Of a stretch of DNA of 64,000 nt, positions 42,309 to 53,326 are shown one piece after another. The stretch is from contig CM055265.1 in assembly GCA_029237695.1 (NCBI GenBank), forward strand, positions 110,162,773 to 110,226,772, read 5' to 3'. Each line of letters starts with the position of its first letter. The stretch's first letter is position 1. The translations under genes and the position numbers were made by a program. Under the pieces are notes generated by a model. That model was not told the origin of the DNA and searched no databases. It saw only the letters and a program-made list of their open reading frames with translations. Source of the stretch: Conchocele bisecta (lineage: Eukaryota; Mollusca; Bivalvia; Lucinida; Thyasiridae).

Positions 42309-42737
42309 AACCTCTCTCAAGAATAATGTCTAATATGCTGCCAATTCCACAGGTTGAAGTGACGGACCATGGTATATAAATACAAAAAAAGCATCAATAA
42401 GTGAAAAAAAATACGCTAAAACATGCTTTACTCCTTCATATACACATTATAAGATGGATTAAACAAAATGTTAGCTCTTTTTTTTCTCCCGTATTGATAC
42501 GTTTAGGTATTTTTAATATATGTATAGACCTTGGTTCGTTTCTTCAACCTGTGGCCAATTCATGTGTTTGCTGTTCTTTTTAATAAAATAGTTTGTTTTC
42601 ACTTAAATCAATTGACAGGTGTTCCGCTATGAAAGAGTCCACCTAAAATTCGATCGTGCACTTTAAACGAATCCGGCGGCGTATGCAACGAATGCAAGTA
42701 TCACCTTACGAAACACATACGAGCGTATATGTAAAAC

Positions 42738-43496
42738 TACGGAGTCCCGCAGAGGACATGGACATTTTTTTATTAACCCTTTCAACACCAAGTAACTTAA
42801 TAGGATGTTCCATGCCAATGTTTCACGCTATTTCATTGGTCCATTCAAATTTTCAGGCTATTCCATTCTTCAGAAAGGGTAATTTTTTCAAATTTGATAA
42901 CTATTAACAAACAATGGAGATCCTGATGAGACGGCTCGTTACGAGCCGGCTCATTTGGATCTGCACTGTTTGCAAACATTGTCTCTATATAGGTCTGTGG
43001 TGTTGAAAGGGTTAATTCGTTTCCACGAAATAACAATTCGTTCGCTCAATTTATTAATTCGTTCCCACGAAAGAACAATTCATTCCCACGATATAACAAT
43101 TCGTTCCCATGAATTAACAATTCGTTCCCTCAAATTAACAATTCGTTCCCACGAAATAACAATTTGTTCCCACGATATAACATTTCGTTCCCTCGAATTA
43201 ACAATTCGTTGCCTCGAATTAACAATTCCCGTGAGAACGAAGGAAACGAATTGTTAAATTGAGGTAACGAATTGTTAATTCGTGGGAACGAATTGTTAAT
43301 CGTGCGAATTGTTAAATTGAGGGAACGAATTTTTAATTCGTGGGAACGAATTGTTATTTCGTGGGAACGAATTGTTATATCGTGGGAACGAATTGTTATT
43401 TCGTGGGAACGAATTGCTATTTCATGGGAACGAATTGTTATTTCGTGGGAACGAATTAATAAAAAAATAATTATACATCCCCAGCAGGGCTCCGTA
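42738..43496. mobile_element. TIR element with 21-bp-phased GTGGGAA/AACAATTCG array
   Basis: The left end TACGGAGTCCCGCAG is matched by CTGGGGA...GGGCTCCGTA at the right as diverged inverted repeats. The array (43015-43460) has AATTCG cores at 43035, 43056, 43077, 43098, 43119, 43140, 43161, 43182, 43203 and 43224, exactly 21 bp apart. It then runs inverted at 43249, 43270, 43291, (gap of 16) 43307, 43328, 43349, 43370, 43391, 43412, 43433 and 43454, again 21 bp. Ten units keep GTGGGAA or TTCCCAC, a CSL/Su(H)-like word. Most also hold AACAAT, the SOX-like core. A family C element was inserted in its left part. Open frames here only read the repeat. Confidence 0.88.
42773..43015. mobile_element. 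Family C MITE inside the array element
   Basis: TTAACCCTTTCAACACC to GTGTTGAAAGGGTTAA, with TTAA at both edges. The host reads on smoothly from TTTTTTTATTAA to TTCGTTTCC. Confidence 0.85.
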
Positions 43497-43618
43497 AATT
43501 ATCATTTTCATATCACATACAAGCGTATATGTGAAACTACAAAGCATAGAAAACTGCGAATGTTAAGCATATCTTGTTAAGACTCGTGTGTCTGTTCACA
43601 TACACGTATTACGGTATT

Positions 43619-44017
43619 GCAATGCATGATCACGTGGTTACAACAACAAAAACGTCGCCCACTCCAAAGTAAGTATTATTTGATATTTTCCTTAATATGC
43701 AACGGATTTTGATGAAATATGGCGCAGCAAACGCGTCTTCATGAGATACATTTGGTGGTCCATGGAGTTTGGCACAGACTTATGTCGTTTTTGCGAAGAA
43801 TCGATTTCCGTGTCGGAGACACGGAAATCGATTCTTCGCAAAAACGACAGAAGTTTGGGCGAAAATACAGAGACTACCAAATGCAGCTTAACAAGACGCG
43901 TTTGATGCGCCATATTACATCAAAATCCGTTACGTAATAAGGACACTATAAAAGAATACATACTTTGAATCGGTACTTGTTGTTGTTTTTGTTAGTACCA
44001 CGTGATCATACACCTTG
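43619..44017. mobile_element. Family M element
   Basis: TGATCACGTGGTTACAACAAC at the left and ACCACGTGATCATACACCTTG at the right. The arms ATGGCGCAGCAAACGCGTC and GACGCGTTTGATGCGCCAT surround the palindrome CGATTTCCGTGTCGGAGACAC. Confidence 0.85.
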
Positions 44018-44346
44018 TAATAGAATGATGCGAAACTACTCAAAGGCAAAACCGCAAGCGTTGTATTTCTGATAGCTAAAACCTTGTGTTATATCAATAC
44101 TACGCGATGTACCGGAGAACATATTAGATTTTATTTCTTTTTTACTGCTTTGTAAATGTAGTCAATGCGTACACTGGTTTCTGTTTTCTCTAATCTGTTT
44201 GTCAGTCACCTGGATCTATTTTTGATGCTCTCTAGTGATGGCACATACCGTATCTTCATAACACTCAGTCATCAATCTTCGCGGATCCATCAGTTCTTTC
44301 AGACAAGCAATAAGTGGGATCGTCGCGAAGTGATCTCGGTACACCG
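44018..44346. other. Stretch with no recognised feature
   Basis: No exon or repeat copy was seen. Confidence 0.4.
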
Positions 44347-44800
44347 GGCCGTTTCACTTATCTTCGTACGATCAAAATGTTCGTACAACGATTTCTATGA
44401 ATTTGCTTCTCTAATGCTACGAGTTTGTATCTAAGGGGTCATGTCATTAAATGTAGCACACCTACGTAAGATTTTCCAATATCGGTGCTGCCCAGTCAGC
44501 ACAAGTGTTATTGTGCATTTCAATTGTGCACTGACGAACTTCTTAGGTGGTGGGGGGGGGAGGGGTGGGGGGGGGGGGGGCGTTTCACTAAACTTCGTAC
44601 GACCTAAATGTTCGTAACTGCAAAATTATGATAGTCTGTCAATTTCACATTAACAATATTTTCTTGTAAACAATTATTGGATTTACATTTATTGATCATA
44701 TGCTGTAAATGTGTATCCATCAATTAAAATTTCCAGACGATCCTACATTTGCACTTTAGTCGTACGAAGTGAAAGAATCGGACGTGTGCCATAAAAATGC
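44347..44800. mobile_element. Two family B copies side by side with poly-G
   Basis: GGGCCGTTTCACTTATCTTC (B2 type) runs to about 44545. A poly-G tract at about 44550-44580 follows, then GGCGTTTCACTAAACTTCGT (B type) to GTCGTACGAAGTGAAAG. Both right ends are damaged. Confidence 0.65.
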
Positions 44801-44873
44801 CCATTGAAAAAATGCATTACCACACTCACCTAGTGTCGTAGTGTACGGTACGGTACGGTACGTTTGTATAATA

Positions 44874-45084
44874 TAACAAGAGTGCCGAATGTCACAATAT
44901 ACGCCCGTCGAGGTGTAGCCAGTATACAGGGGTGATAAATACAAGGAAAAAGACACCAGTACCAAGAGGAACAATAGTGCCGAAGGTCACAAGATCGCCG
45001 GAAAGCATGACCAGTCAACAAGGGGAGATAACTCACGTGGCGGCCACCCGATCTGGGTATGAATGCCAGGCAGTGGCAGCACAA
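44874..45084. repeat. Family S repeat (GAGTGCCG...ACGCCCGTCGA)
   Basis: ACAAGAGTGCCGAATGTCAC then ATACGCCCGTCGA, and a second partial unit with AATAGTGCCGAAGGTCACAA. The same opening occurs at 54334. It resembles abundant bivalve interspersed repeats I recall, but the class is uncertain. Confidence 0.5.
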
Positions 45085-45650
45085 TAGGTACATGTGCAGA
45101 TGTCAAACAAGTGTCACGTATTATGTGCATATGTCAAACAAGTGCCACGTAGTATGTGCATATGTCAAACAAGTGCCACGTATTATGTGCAGATTTCAAA
45201 CAAGTGTCACGTAGTATGTGCATATGTCAAACAAGTGTCACGTATTTTGTGCATATGTCAAACAATAGCCGCACAATAGGTCAATAGGGACACATCACAA
45301 ACAGTTGTCACATGATAATAATATTATTATTATGTGTATATGTCTAACAATTGTTGGACAATAGGTACAGATGTCAAACAGTTGTCATGTAGTACGTACA
45401 CATTTCATAGAATAGGTACATGTACATGTGCCAAACAGTGGCAACACTATAGACGCATATGTCAAAGAATGGCCACTCAACAGGTGCATGTGTCAAAACA
45501 GGTGCCATAGAGTAAGTGCATGTAAAACAATGGCCACACAACAGACGCATTTTAAACAGTTGCCACGCAATGCGCGCGCGCCGTGTATGTACGGTACACA
45601 TGCCAAACAATGTCCGCACAGAACAATAAGTACACAGCGTACAGTTGTCA
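45085..45650. repeat. 31-bp minisatellite, degenerate
   Basis: TGTCAAACAAGTG(C/T)CACGTA units start 31 bp apart (45101, 45132, 45163...), becoming diverged to the right (CAAACAGTGGCA, CAAACAATGGCC). Confidence 0.85.
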
Positions 45651-45651
45651 A

Positions 45652-46345
45652 ACAAGGGATACCGACAAAATTCCCCCCGGACCATAATCCCCCCTCATGA
45701 TTTTTGACACAGGAGAAAATCTCCGCCCCACCCCCCCCCCCACCATCAATATGTTTTGAAAGAATCATTGCATTAATTGGTTTTCAAATTTCACCCTCTA
45801 ATCCTCTTTAATCAGGGTAATTGAATTGCCTGATTTCTTTCAAGTAGTTGATATTAAGGATTACGTTTTATTAAAACAAACATAAATTAATGATTGTTAC
45901 AGGATTTACCTAGTATCGTTTTGGCGAATAATTCTTTGAAATGGTAATCGATTCTTCACTAAAACAATATGGTTTGGGACCGACATCAGTATACAAATGT
46001 ACAAACGATACAGACATATTCTTGTTTGACGTTTATTGCGCAACTGAAAATACTTTATTAAATGTGCTTGTTTGATTGTGCAACTGAAAATACTTCATTA
46101 AAAGTGCTTGATGTTTCATGTTTATTGTGCAAATAAAAGTACTGAATATGATGGGGGGATTTTTTCCTAGGCTACATTTTCATTGGGAGGTGGGGGGGGG
46201 GGTGTGCCTACCTTGAAATTTGATGGGGTGGGGGTGGGGATTATGTCCTACCTGTGATTTTAGACGGGGGGATTTTGTCCTCCTGTGTCAAAAATCATGG
46301 GGGGGGGGGATTATGTCCGGGGGTATTTTGTCCTACACTCGTCAA
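45652..46345. mobile_element. Foldback element inside the 31-bp minisatellite
   Basis: Left arm GACAAAATTCCCCCCGGACC, ATAATCCCCCCTCATGATTT and TGACACAGGAG (to about 45715). The right arm is the complement at about 46275-46340. Minisatellite words (GTCAAACAA) resume on both sides, so the element was inserted into the array. The interior has no gene. Confidence 0.7.
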
Positions 46346-46393
46346 ACAATTGTCATACAATGTGTATCATGTCAAACAACAATGGCCACACTT

Positions 46394-46627
46394 GTGGCAG
46401 TCACTGAAATTGTGCTTATGGGTTTTGCGACAGGTGTAGATCCAGATCAGCCTGTGCATCCGCACAGTCTGATCAGGATCTGCACTGATCGCCATTTAGT
46501 CAATGGAACATCCCGCGATGCTTCCAAGTTGTATAGTTGTAATCCTTATCAGACTTCAGGAGTGCGTTAGAAGATCAGAAGACTATCCACGAATGTCGTG
46601 AGCACCATTTCTCCAGTCACATCCGCA
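46394..46627. mobile_element. Family I element
   Basis: GTGGCAGTCACTGAAATTG to TCTCCAGTCACATCCGCAT, with the hairpin CCTGTGCATCCGCACAG. Confidence 0.75.
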
Positions 46628-46672
46628 TTTACATTTCAAACATGGCATATATGTCAACTTCAGACAGCACCA

Positions 46673-46915
46673 GGGGGCCAATTCACTAAACTTCGTACGA
46701 CTAAAATGTTCGTAAGTGCAAATTTGGAATCGTCTGGAAAGTTCAATTGATGGATTTACATTTATTGAGCATATGCTGCTTATGCAGCCTATGCTCAATA
46801 AATGTAAATCCAATAATTGTTTACAAGAAAACATTGTTGATGTGAAATTTACAGACTATCATAGGTTTGCACTTACGAACATTTTAATCGTAAGAAGTTT
46901 AGTGAAACGGCCCCC
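46673..46915. mobile_element. Family B MITE
   Basis: GGGGGCCAATTCACTAAAC to GTTTAGTGAAACGGCCCCC; abuts family H at its right end. Confidence 0.85.
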
Positions 46916-47424
46916 AGTAGCCTATTTCACCAACATTGCAAAGTATACTTTTCCAGCAAAGTATACTTTGAGGGCAAAATTTTCAATTTTAGGATAAATT
47001 TATTAATTTGTATTATATTGAATTTATTACATTATCACAGCCATGTTGGCTGTGATAATGTAATAAATTCAGTATAATAATTCTGCATACATTTAATCAT
47101 CAAATATATGCAGTCGTTAGTTATATATGAAATCATGCATTTCATGAAAATTTTCTAGCAAAGTATACTTTGAGAGAGAAATTTTCAATTTTAGGATAAA
47201 TTTATTAATTTGTATTATACTGAATTTATTACATTATCACAGCCATTTGGCTGTGATAATGTAATACATTCAGTATAATAAGTCTGCATACATTTAATCA
47301 TCGAATATATTCAGTCGTTAGTACTATATGAAATCATGCATTTCAGGAAAAATAAATGATTACTCCCTCAAAGTATACTTTGCTAGAACAGTATACTTTG
47401 CAATGTTGGTGAAATTGGCTACAG
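46915..47424. mobile_element. Family H MITE with duplicated core
   Basis: CAGTAGCCTATTTCACC to GGTGAAATTGGCTACAG, about 510 bp. The hairpin unit (TTACATTATCACAGCC...) with its flanking words occurs twice in tandem, about 190 bp apart. Confidence 0.85.
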
Positions 47425-47690
47425 GTCAGGACCTACATCGAAGCGTTTACGCAGTCACGTGGGAGTCAACACCTTTTTGCACTGGCGCATTTATATTATG
47501 ATACTTTTTTTCACCAACATCTACAGACGTATTTTTCAAGTTATGACTGTTTGGGGAATTAGTGGAAATTAGTGATGTCAGGAGATTGTTGTTTTTTGTT
47601 GTTGGGGCAAATGTATCGCTTGCTTGTGTTACTGATTTGTTTCACACCTGGATGTGCCTTCTCACGTGGTATTTGCATAAGAGACACGCC
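47425..47690. other. Stretch with no recognised feature
   Basis: No exon or repeat copy was seen. Confidence 0.35.
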
Positions 47691-48000
47691 AGATGATGTT
47701 GTACCTAAGAACATCTGCAATTTTTCGTGAAACGTATTTACTGAAATTGTGATATGTTTTGTCAATGAGAAAGATTCGTCAAGTTTCGACGTCATTTACG
47801 GACGTTTCATGAAAACTATTTACTGAAATTGTGATATTTTCTGTAAATGACGTCGAAATGTTGACTAAACGTTCAGAGCCAATGCGGAATGCAATTCCGC
47901 ATGTGCTCTGAACATTTCATCAACTTTCGACGTCATTTACGGAAAATATCGTACATCTTGTAAGTAGTGTTCACACATCTTTGGTACACAATCACCTGTC
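47690..48000. repeat. Family R inverted repeat
   Basis: TGTAAATGACGTCGAAATGTTG against CATCAACTTTCGACGTCATTTACGG, with the core CAATGCGGAATGCAATTCCGCATG. The outer part TTTACTGAAATTGTGATAT is duplicated. Confidence 0.7.
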
Positions 48001-48130
48001 ATTGTCTTGTCTCATAATAGTCGGTGTACGACCGACAGTTTAGTCACGGAATAATCTTCGTTTAGCTTTACCAATTAACCCTGTTCACATAGCTTCGTCT
48101 TTTGTTTCTGTTATTTTGGTTTATACCTCT

Positions 48131-48375
48131 TCATATGTGGTTGTGGCTGGAGAAATGGCGCTTATGGATTTTATCACCAGTGTAGATCCAGATCAGACTG
48201 TGCATCCGCACAGTCTGATCACGATCTGCACTGTTCGCATTTCCATCAATTCAATACCTGCCTTGCTTCATACGAGCAATATAGATTGCTATCGGGCTAC
48301 ATGAGTGTGTTATTTGATCAAGAGCAACACTGGTCACAAATCCCATAAGCACCATTTCTCCAGTCACAGCTACAT
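48131..48375. mobile_element. Family I element
   Basis: ATGTGGTTGTGGCTGGAGAAATGG to TCTCCAGTCACAGCTACAT; hairpin CAGACTGTGCATCCGCACAG. Confidence 0.85.
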
Positions 48376-48523
48376 ATTATGAACAATCCAGCAAAACCAC
48401 ACGACGTATCCGAGGTATCATCAGTGTACAGCCAGATCAGGATATACACTGATACGGAACAAAACAAGCCCGGTGTTGTCAGATAATGGTCCATTTAACC
48501 ATGCCAGTACCACAGACCTATCG

Positions 48524-48722
48524 TATAGAGAATAGTAGGTTAATGCCGTGAATGGGGAAACAATATATGGCAAGGCTTAGGAAACGGGATGGGAGAGGCT
48601 CTGCCGAGCACATCCCGTTTCCGTGCCGCGCCAGACATTTTTCCCATTCACGGCACTAACCTACTGTTCTATTTATCTCGTCAACACCTACAAATAGCTT
48701 TAAAATGCAATACAAATAACCG
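48524..48722. mobile_element. Family K element
   Basis: TATAGAGAATAGTAGGTTAA, the palindrome GGAAACGGGATG / CATCCCGTTTCC, then TTATCTCGTCAACACC; cut before the family's other end. Confidence 0.75.
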
Positions 48723-48724
48723 CA

Positions 48725-48880
48725 GCCACCGCACAGTCTCATCAGGACCTGCACCATTTGCGGATATATTCTTATTTCTAAAAACAATGCTCATTTCAGA
48801 TTTCTGATAAATGGAACAGCCTGAAAAACAACAGGGGAGTATCCATCCATTCCAGTTACTTAGGGGTGAAAGGGTGAAAG
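48725..48880. mobile_element. Family C right-end remnant
   Basis: CACAGTCTCATCAGGACCTG and CCAGTTACTTAGGGGTGAAAGGGTG. Confidence 0.5.
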
Positions 48881-48997
48881 CAAAAATAGCGTGTACAACT
48901 CTGGCGCAATTACATCAACAAGCCGCATTTTGTCATGGTTTGGCCTGCTTATTACAGTAGCACCAATAAAGAGGAATGTTGATGGCGATAGTATCAA

Positions 48998-49112
48998 GGT
49001 GAATGATCACGTGGTTACAACAACAACAACAATGGCTGAAAGTGTTGAAAGCGCGCCCACTCCAAAGTAAGTATTATTTGATAGTTCCCTTAATAGGTAA
49101 CGGATTTTGATG
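48998..49112. mobile_element. Family M half copy
   Basis: CAAGGTGAATGATCACGTGG, AACAACAACAACAATGGC and ATAGGTAACGGATTTTGATG; no right half. Confidence 0.75.
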
Positions 49113-49430
49113 ACATTCTCCTACGACCAGTCTCACCGTCTCCCCGCCCCACCCATACACTTCACAATTGTGGAAAATGTCTTCCGCTAAATAATGTTTT
49201 AAACAATAAAGAAATGAAGAATGGTGTTCGGAGACGAATTTCTATTTTATTTTGTTTGTTTACAGAACAATTCGCTCATCCATTATCTGCAGATTCCGAG
49301 AGTATAACAAGGCGGAAGTGCGAAGAGACACGTTATTATGCTTGATTAAAGAAATTGCCGTCTGTGTTATGGTTAATAAACCGTGGTGAAATGTGGCAAT
49401 TGCTCCAAATTGCCGCGTTATGATTCATCT
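49113..49430. other. Stretch with no recognised feature
   Basis: No exon or repeat copy was seen. Confidence 0.4.
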
Positions 49431-49673
49431 GGGGGCCGTTTCACTAAACTTCGTACGACTAAAATGTTCGTAAGTGAAACATTATGATTGTCTGTAAATT
49501 TCACATTAACAATGTTTTCTTGTAAATAATTAATGGATTTACATTTATTGAGCATAGGCTGCATATGCAGCCTATGCTCAATAAATGTAAATCCATCAAT
49601 TGAAATTTACAGACGATCTTAAATTTGCCCTTACGAACATTTTAGTCGTAAGAAGTTTAGTGAAACGGGCCCC
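49431..49673. mobile_element. Family B MITE, well preserved
   Basis: GGGGGCCGTTTCACTAAAC to GTTTAGTGAAACGGGCCCC, hairpin GAGCATAGGCTGCATATGC. It contains the undisturbed CACATTAACAATG that shows the empty site for the A insertion at 24821. Confidence 0.88.
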
Positions 49674-50090
49674 TGAACTGTGGCTTAAAAACCATGGTTC
49701 CCATATATTCGTAGAAAGCGATAAAACGAATTATTACTAAAATAAAATTTAAAATGGGTCTTTTTTCTCTCTATCAACATACACCGATGAGCAACAACAA
49801 TTTGAATAAATAACTAGTGCAGCGTTACGAACTTTTTATTTTCTTGGGGTTTTGTTTTTGCTTTTTTGTATTCATGTTTACTAAGGCCATAAACAGTACT
49901 TTGGTTCTCACATATAGCCGCGTCAGAAAAATATCTGCGCCTCCAGCATTTTATCGTCATGGAGAAATAAAACCGTACTGTAAAATTAAATTCGTCAAAT
50001 TATCAATAAAAAACACTACATGCAAAAGTATATGTTAAACCCAATCGTGTATGACGAAACGCTGGTGATGTTGCACGTCTGAAGAGGTTC
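49674..50090. other. Stretch with no recognised feature
   Basis: No exon or repeat copy was seen. Confidence 0.4.
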
Positions 50091-50651
50091 TACTTGTTTC
50101 ACGAAAGCTGCCCAAATTTTACGGCTATATAAACAATTCAAAAACAAGATTTCTTTTGATAATATTAAATTAAAAGAAAAATTAAGAATGAGCCTTCTTT
50201 TTATTTCGTGAAATTTGGTCAAATATTGATTTTATTGCGAAAAAAACAATTTCCCTCATGTTACATCCCCATAGACATCTTCACGGAGTGAGTGAAGATG
50301 TCTACAGGATTTTTTTTGAATTTTAGAAATACTGGACTGATTTTTAAAATTTAACTTTTATTTTCTTAGTTAGATCATATCTAAGCTATCTAGTCAGGTT
50401 TCGGAGTCAATTTCCAAATGTTTTAGTTTTTTGACTCCTCCCACACTTCCTTACCACTTTTTCCCCCATGTTAAATTCCCATAGACAAATCAATTTTTCG
50501 TTATAAAATCAATATTTGACCGAATTTCACGAAATAAAAAAAAGGCTCATTCTTAAATTTTCCTTTAATTTAATATTATCGAAAATAATATTGTTTTCGA
50601 ATTGTCTATATGGCCGTAAAATTTGGGCAGCTTTCGTGAAACAGACAGTAG
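50091..50651. mobile_element. Family L foldback element
   Basis: CTTGTTTCACGAAAGCTGCC to GGCAGCTTTCGTGAAACAGACAGTA, with a hairpin near AGACATCTTCACGGAGTGAG. Confidence 0.8.
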
Positions 50652-50902
50652 TAACCTTATAGAACATATATGCATCTAACTGTCAAGCAAAACATATAAA
50701 TTTTTAAAAAATCCGCCCTCCCGCGTCACATTTCGCCGGCAAATCCCGTGTCTGAGAACCAAAGTATTTTGTATGGCCTAATCTTGGTATTGGCGAGCTC
50801 GCTGGAGCATGGTCATCATTAAAAGGAAGAAACCGCAGCCGTATCAATTTTGATGAAAAATAAGATTTACCTGATACATCATGGGCGCCGCAATTACCGC
50901 AG

Positions 50903-51367
50903 TATAATTCCAGCACAAAAATATTTACACAATTCCCTAACATTTGATTGGCCCGTAGCAAGTCTCTGTCCAAAATTTATATCCCAGTAAACTCCCACGC
51001 CGAACTACTTTCTACAGGTGCGCTGTCAGTGTTGTTAATGTAAACAAATGGCTGCCGTCTGTCAAAATAAACACATTTTTTTGATGAATTTATTTCAAAT
51101 GCTGGAATTATAAGGAATGAATGGCCTTTTTGTGGAATTTATCGGGGTACAAACTTGGAAAAGTCGCGGGAATACTGGACGAAGGCCTTCCGGCCTTCGT
51201 CCAGTATTCCCGCGACTTTTCCAAGTTTATACCCCGATAAATTCCACAAACTTGGAAAAGTCGCGGGAATACTGGACGAGGCCTTCCGGCCTTCGTCCAG
51301 TATTCCCGCGACTTTTCCAAGTTTATAGCCCCTGATAAATTCCACAAAAAGGCCATTCATTCCTATA
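50903..51367. mobile_element. Family E with doubled palindrome, reverse orientation
   Basis: TAATTCCAGCAC at the left and CATTCATTCCTATA at the right. The palindrome with GTCGCGGGAATACTGGACGA occurs twice in succession (51117-51250 and 51250-51360). Confidence 0.85.
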
Positions 51368-51454
51368 GTAAACAATAGACCACGTGATCCCATACCCTGG
51401 TGTTCCGAATGGACATTTCTTTCCAAATGTAGTAGAGTATGACTATTTCACAAC

Positions 51455-51840
51455 AACTACTGTCTGTTTCACGGAACTTGCCAACATTTTACGGATAGTA
51501 TCCACATTGTAAAACAGTATTTTTTGGTAATATTAAATTATAGCAAACTTTAAAAAAAGAAATTAACTCTGAAACCTTGGAAATGATGTATCTTAAGAAA
51601 ACAAAAGACAGATTTTGAAAATAGGTCCACTATTTCGGATATTAGAAAAAAATTCACAATGTTAAAATGGGGAAATTGTTTGTTATCTTCGCAATAAAAT
51701 CGATATTAGACCAAATTTCACCAAATAAAAAGAAGGTTCAATCTTAAATTTTGATAAAATTTAATATTATCGAAATAAATATTGTTTTTGCATTGTTTAT
51801 ATAGCCGCAAAATGTGGGCGGGTTTCGTGAAGCAGACAGT
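51455..51840. mobile_element. Family L foldback, internally shortened
   Basis: CTACTGTCTGTTTCACGGAAC to GGTTTCGTGAAGCAGACAGTA with TA-type ends. Confidence 0.75.
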
Positions 51841-52009
51841 AAGAAGTACATATAACGTGCGCTAACTGCTACTTTTATAGTGGAAATGCACTACTGTATT
51901 ATCCCCCCTATTTATTGGTACAGAAGAAACACTCCAAACTGGATATCCGGGAAGTGTGTTTCATTTAGTTTTGTTTAGTGTCGTTTATCTCTGATGGCAC
52001 TGTGTGTGA

Positions 52010-52607
52010 TCATGATTGTGATTGGAGAAATGACATTGTATCTCCTGATCAAATAGCACACCCCTGTCATGTGCGGATTCAGGGGGGGGGGGGTAATTCG
52101 CCGAGTAAAGATTTTTTACAAGTTACAAGGCACGTTTCATGCCAAGTGCCATGTATATATTCCATGCATTTTTCGGTCGTTGTCTTATTGTTTCAAAATT
52201 TAAACGTTTTCAATCAGTGTCAATAGTTTTGCTCCAAAATGCGCCAGAACGCAGGAAATGCGATGTAGATTTCAAAATATTTCCGGGGGGGAATGCCCCC
52301 GGACCCCCCAAGCGCTATCCCGAGCTCCGCTCGGTCGACTATTTTGCAATACTTGACTATATTATCGAATATAGTCAAGTATTGCAAAATAGTTACGCCC
52401 ACCCACCCCCCTAACCCGAAATCCTGGATCCGCGCCTGCCTGCATCCCGATAACAATCTGTATTCCTTGTTAGAAGCATGGCGGGTGTTTCATTAATGGA
52501 ATAGCGAACAGTGCAGATCCTGGTCAGACTGTGCGGATGCACATGCTGATCTGGATCTACACTAGTCGCAAATCCCATAAGCCCCCTTTCTCCAGGCACT
52601 GCCACAT
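52010..52607. mobile_element. Family I element split by J
   Basis: ATTGTGATTGGAGAAATGAC, then CAAATAGCACACCCCTGT up to the insert. After it, CCTGCATCCCGATAACAATC to TCTCCAGGCACTGCCACATG. The intact relative at 48131 shows the same join. Confidence 0.8.
52068..52438. mobile_element. Family J hAT-like MITE inside I
   Basis: CATGTGCGGATTCAGG to CTGGATCCGCGCCTG, flanked by CCTGT (52063-52067) and CCTGC (52439-52443), a 5-bp duplication with one change. The inner palindrome is TTTGCAATACTTGACTATAT. Confidence 0.8.
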
Positions 52608-52664
52608 GTGTCCTAACTCGATTGTCTGGCTGTTACGCAGGGCAAGTACCGTGACTTAGTTAAG

Positions 52665-53326
52665 CAGGGGCGTCGGACGCATACTAAGATTGGTCCGGCG
52701 AAGGTATGTGTCCCCCACCCATTCACCCAAAATGTATGTTGTTACCACTCATTTGAACCGTCTCATCGAGAGGGTTCAACTGAGTGGTAACAACATACAG
52801 CGCTCCAGATAAGGAATTAGTAATTGAGTATTGTCACTCCATCATTTCTGAAGCAATAGGGTATCTCCACATTTTAATTGGGTAACATAAAATCACACTA
52901 CTGTTTACACATCAACAGACAGATATTATTGAATAGTTTGCTTTGAAATTAAAACATGCCTTGGCATTTCATTAGAATTGTCTCATTGGAGACAATTCTA
53001 ATGAAATACCAAGATGTGTTTTCATGGAAAATAAGAAAAAAATATGCCATATTTGTGGTCTGTTTATTGTTTTCTGCAGCATGATAAATTAAGGTACTAC
53101 ACATTTTGTATTGCTTTTTGATACTCGCTCCTTCTGATTTCAATTGGTGTTTTTTTTGGCAATTTTAATTGGGTATTTAAGCAAATATATACGCAGCTTA
53201 TCTGAAGCTCTGAACATAACAACATTTGATGAGAAATTAGAAAAAAAATGCAGAAAAACATTTGTGTCAAAAGTATTGGTCAGGCAGTCGCCGTACCTGC
53301 CGGACGTACCTGTTCCGACGCCCCTG
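52665..53326. mobile_element. Family G element with F and a second insert
   Basis: CAGGGGCGTCGGAC to GTTCCGACGCCCCTG. It contains family F (52731-52800), a GCTCCAGATAAGG...CTTATCTGAAGCTCTG unit (52802-53207) and an ATTCTAATGAAAT foldback (52960-53060). Confidence 0.65.

Noticed and set aside
51108..51426. Three overlapping frames with repeated GYKLGKVAGILDEG-type peptides
   Set aside because: Peptides come from the family E palindrome and recur at every copy.
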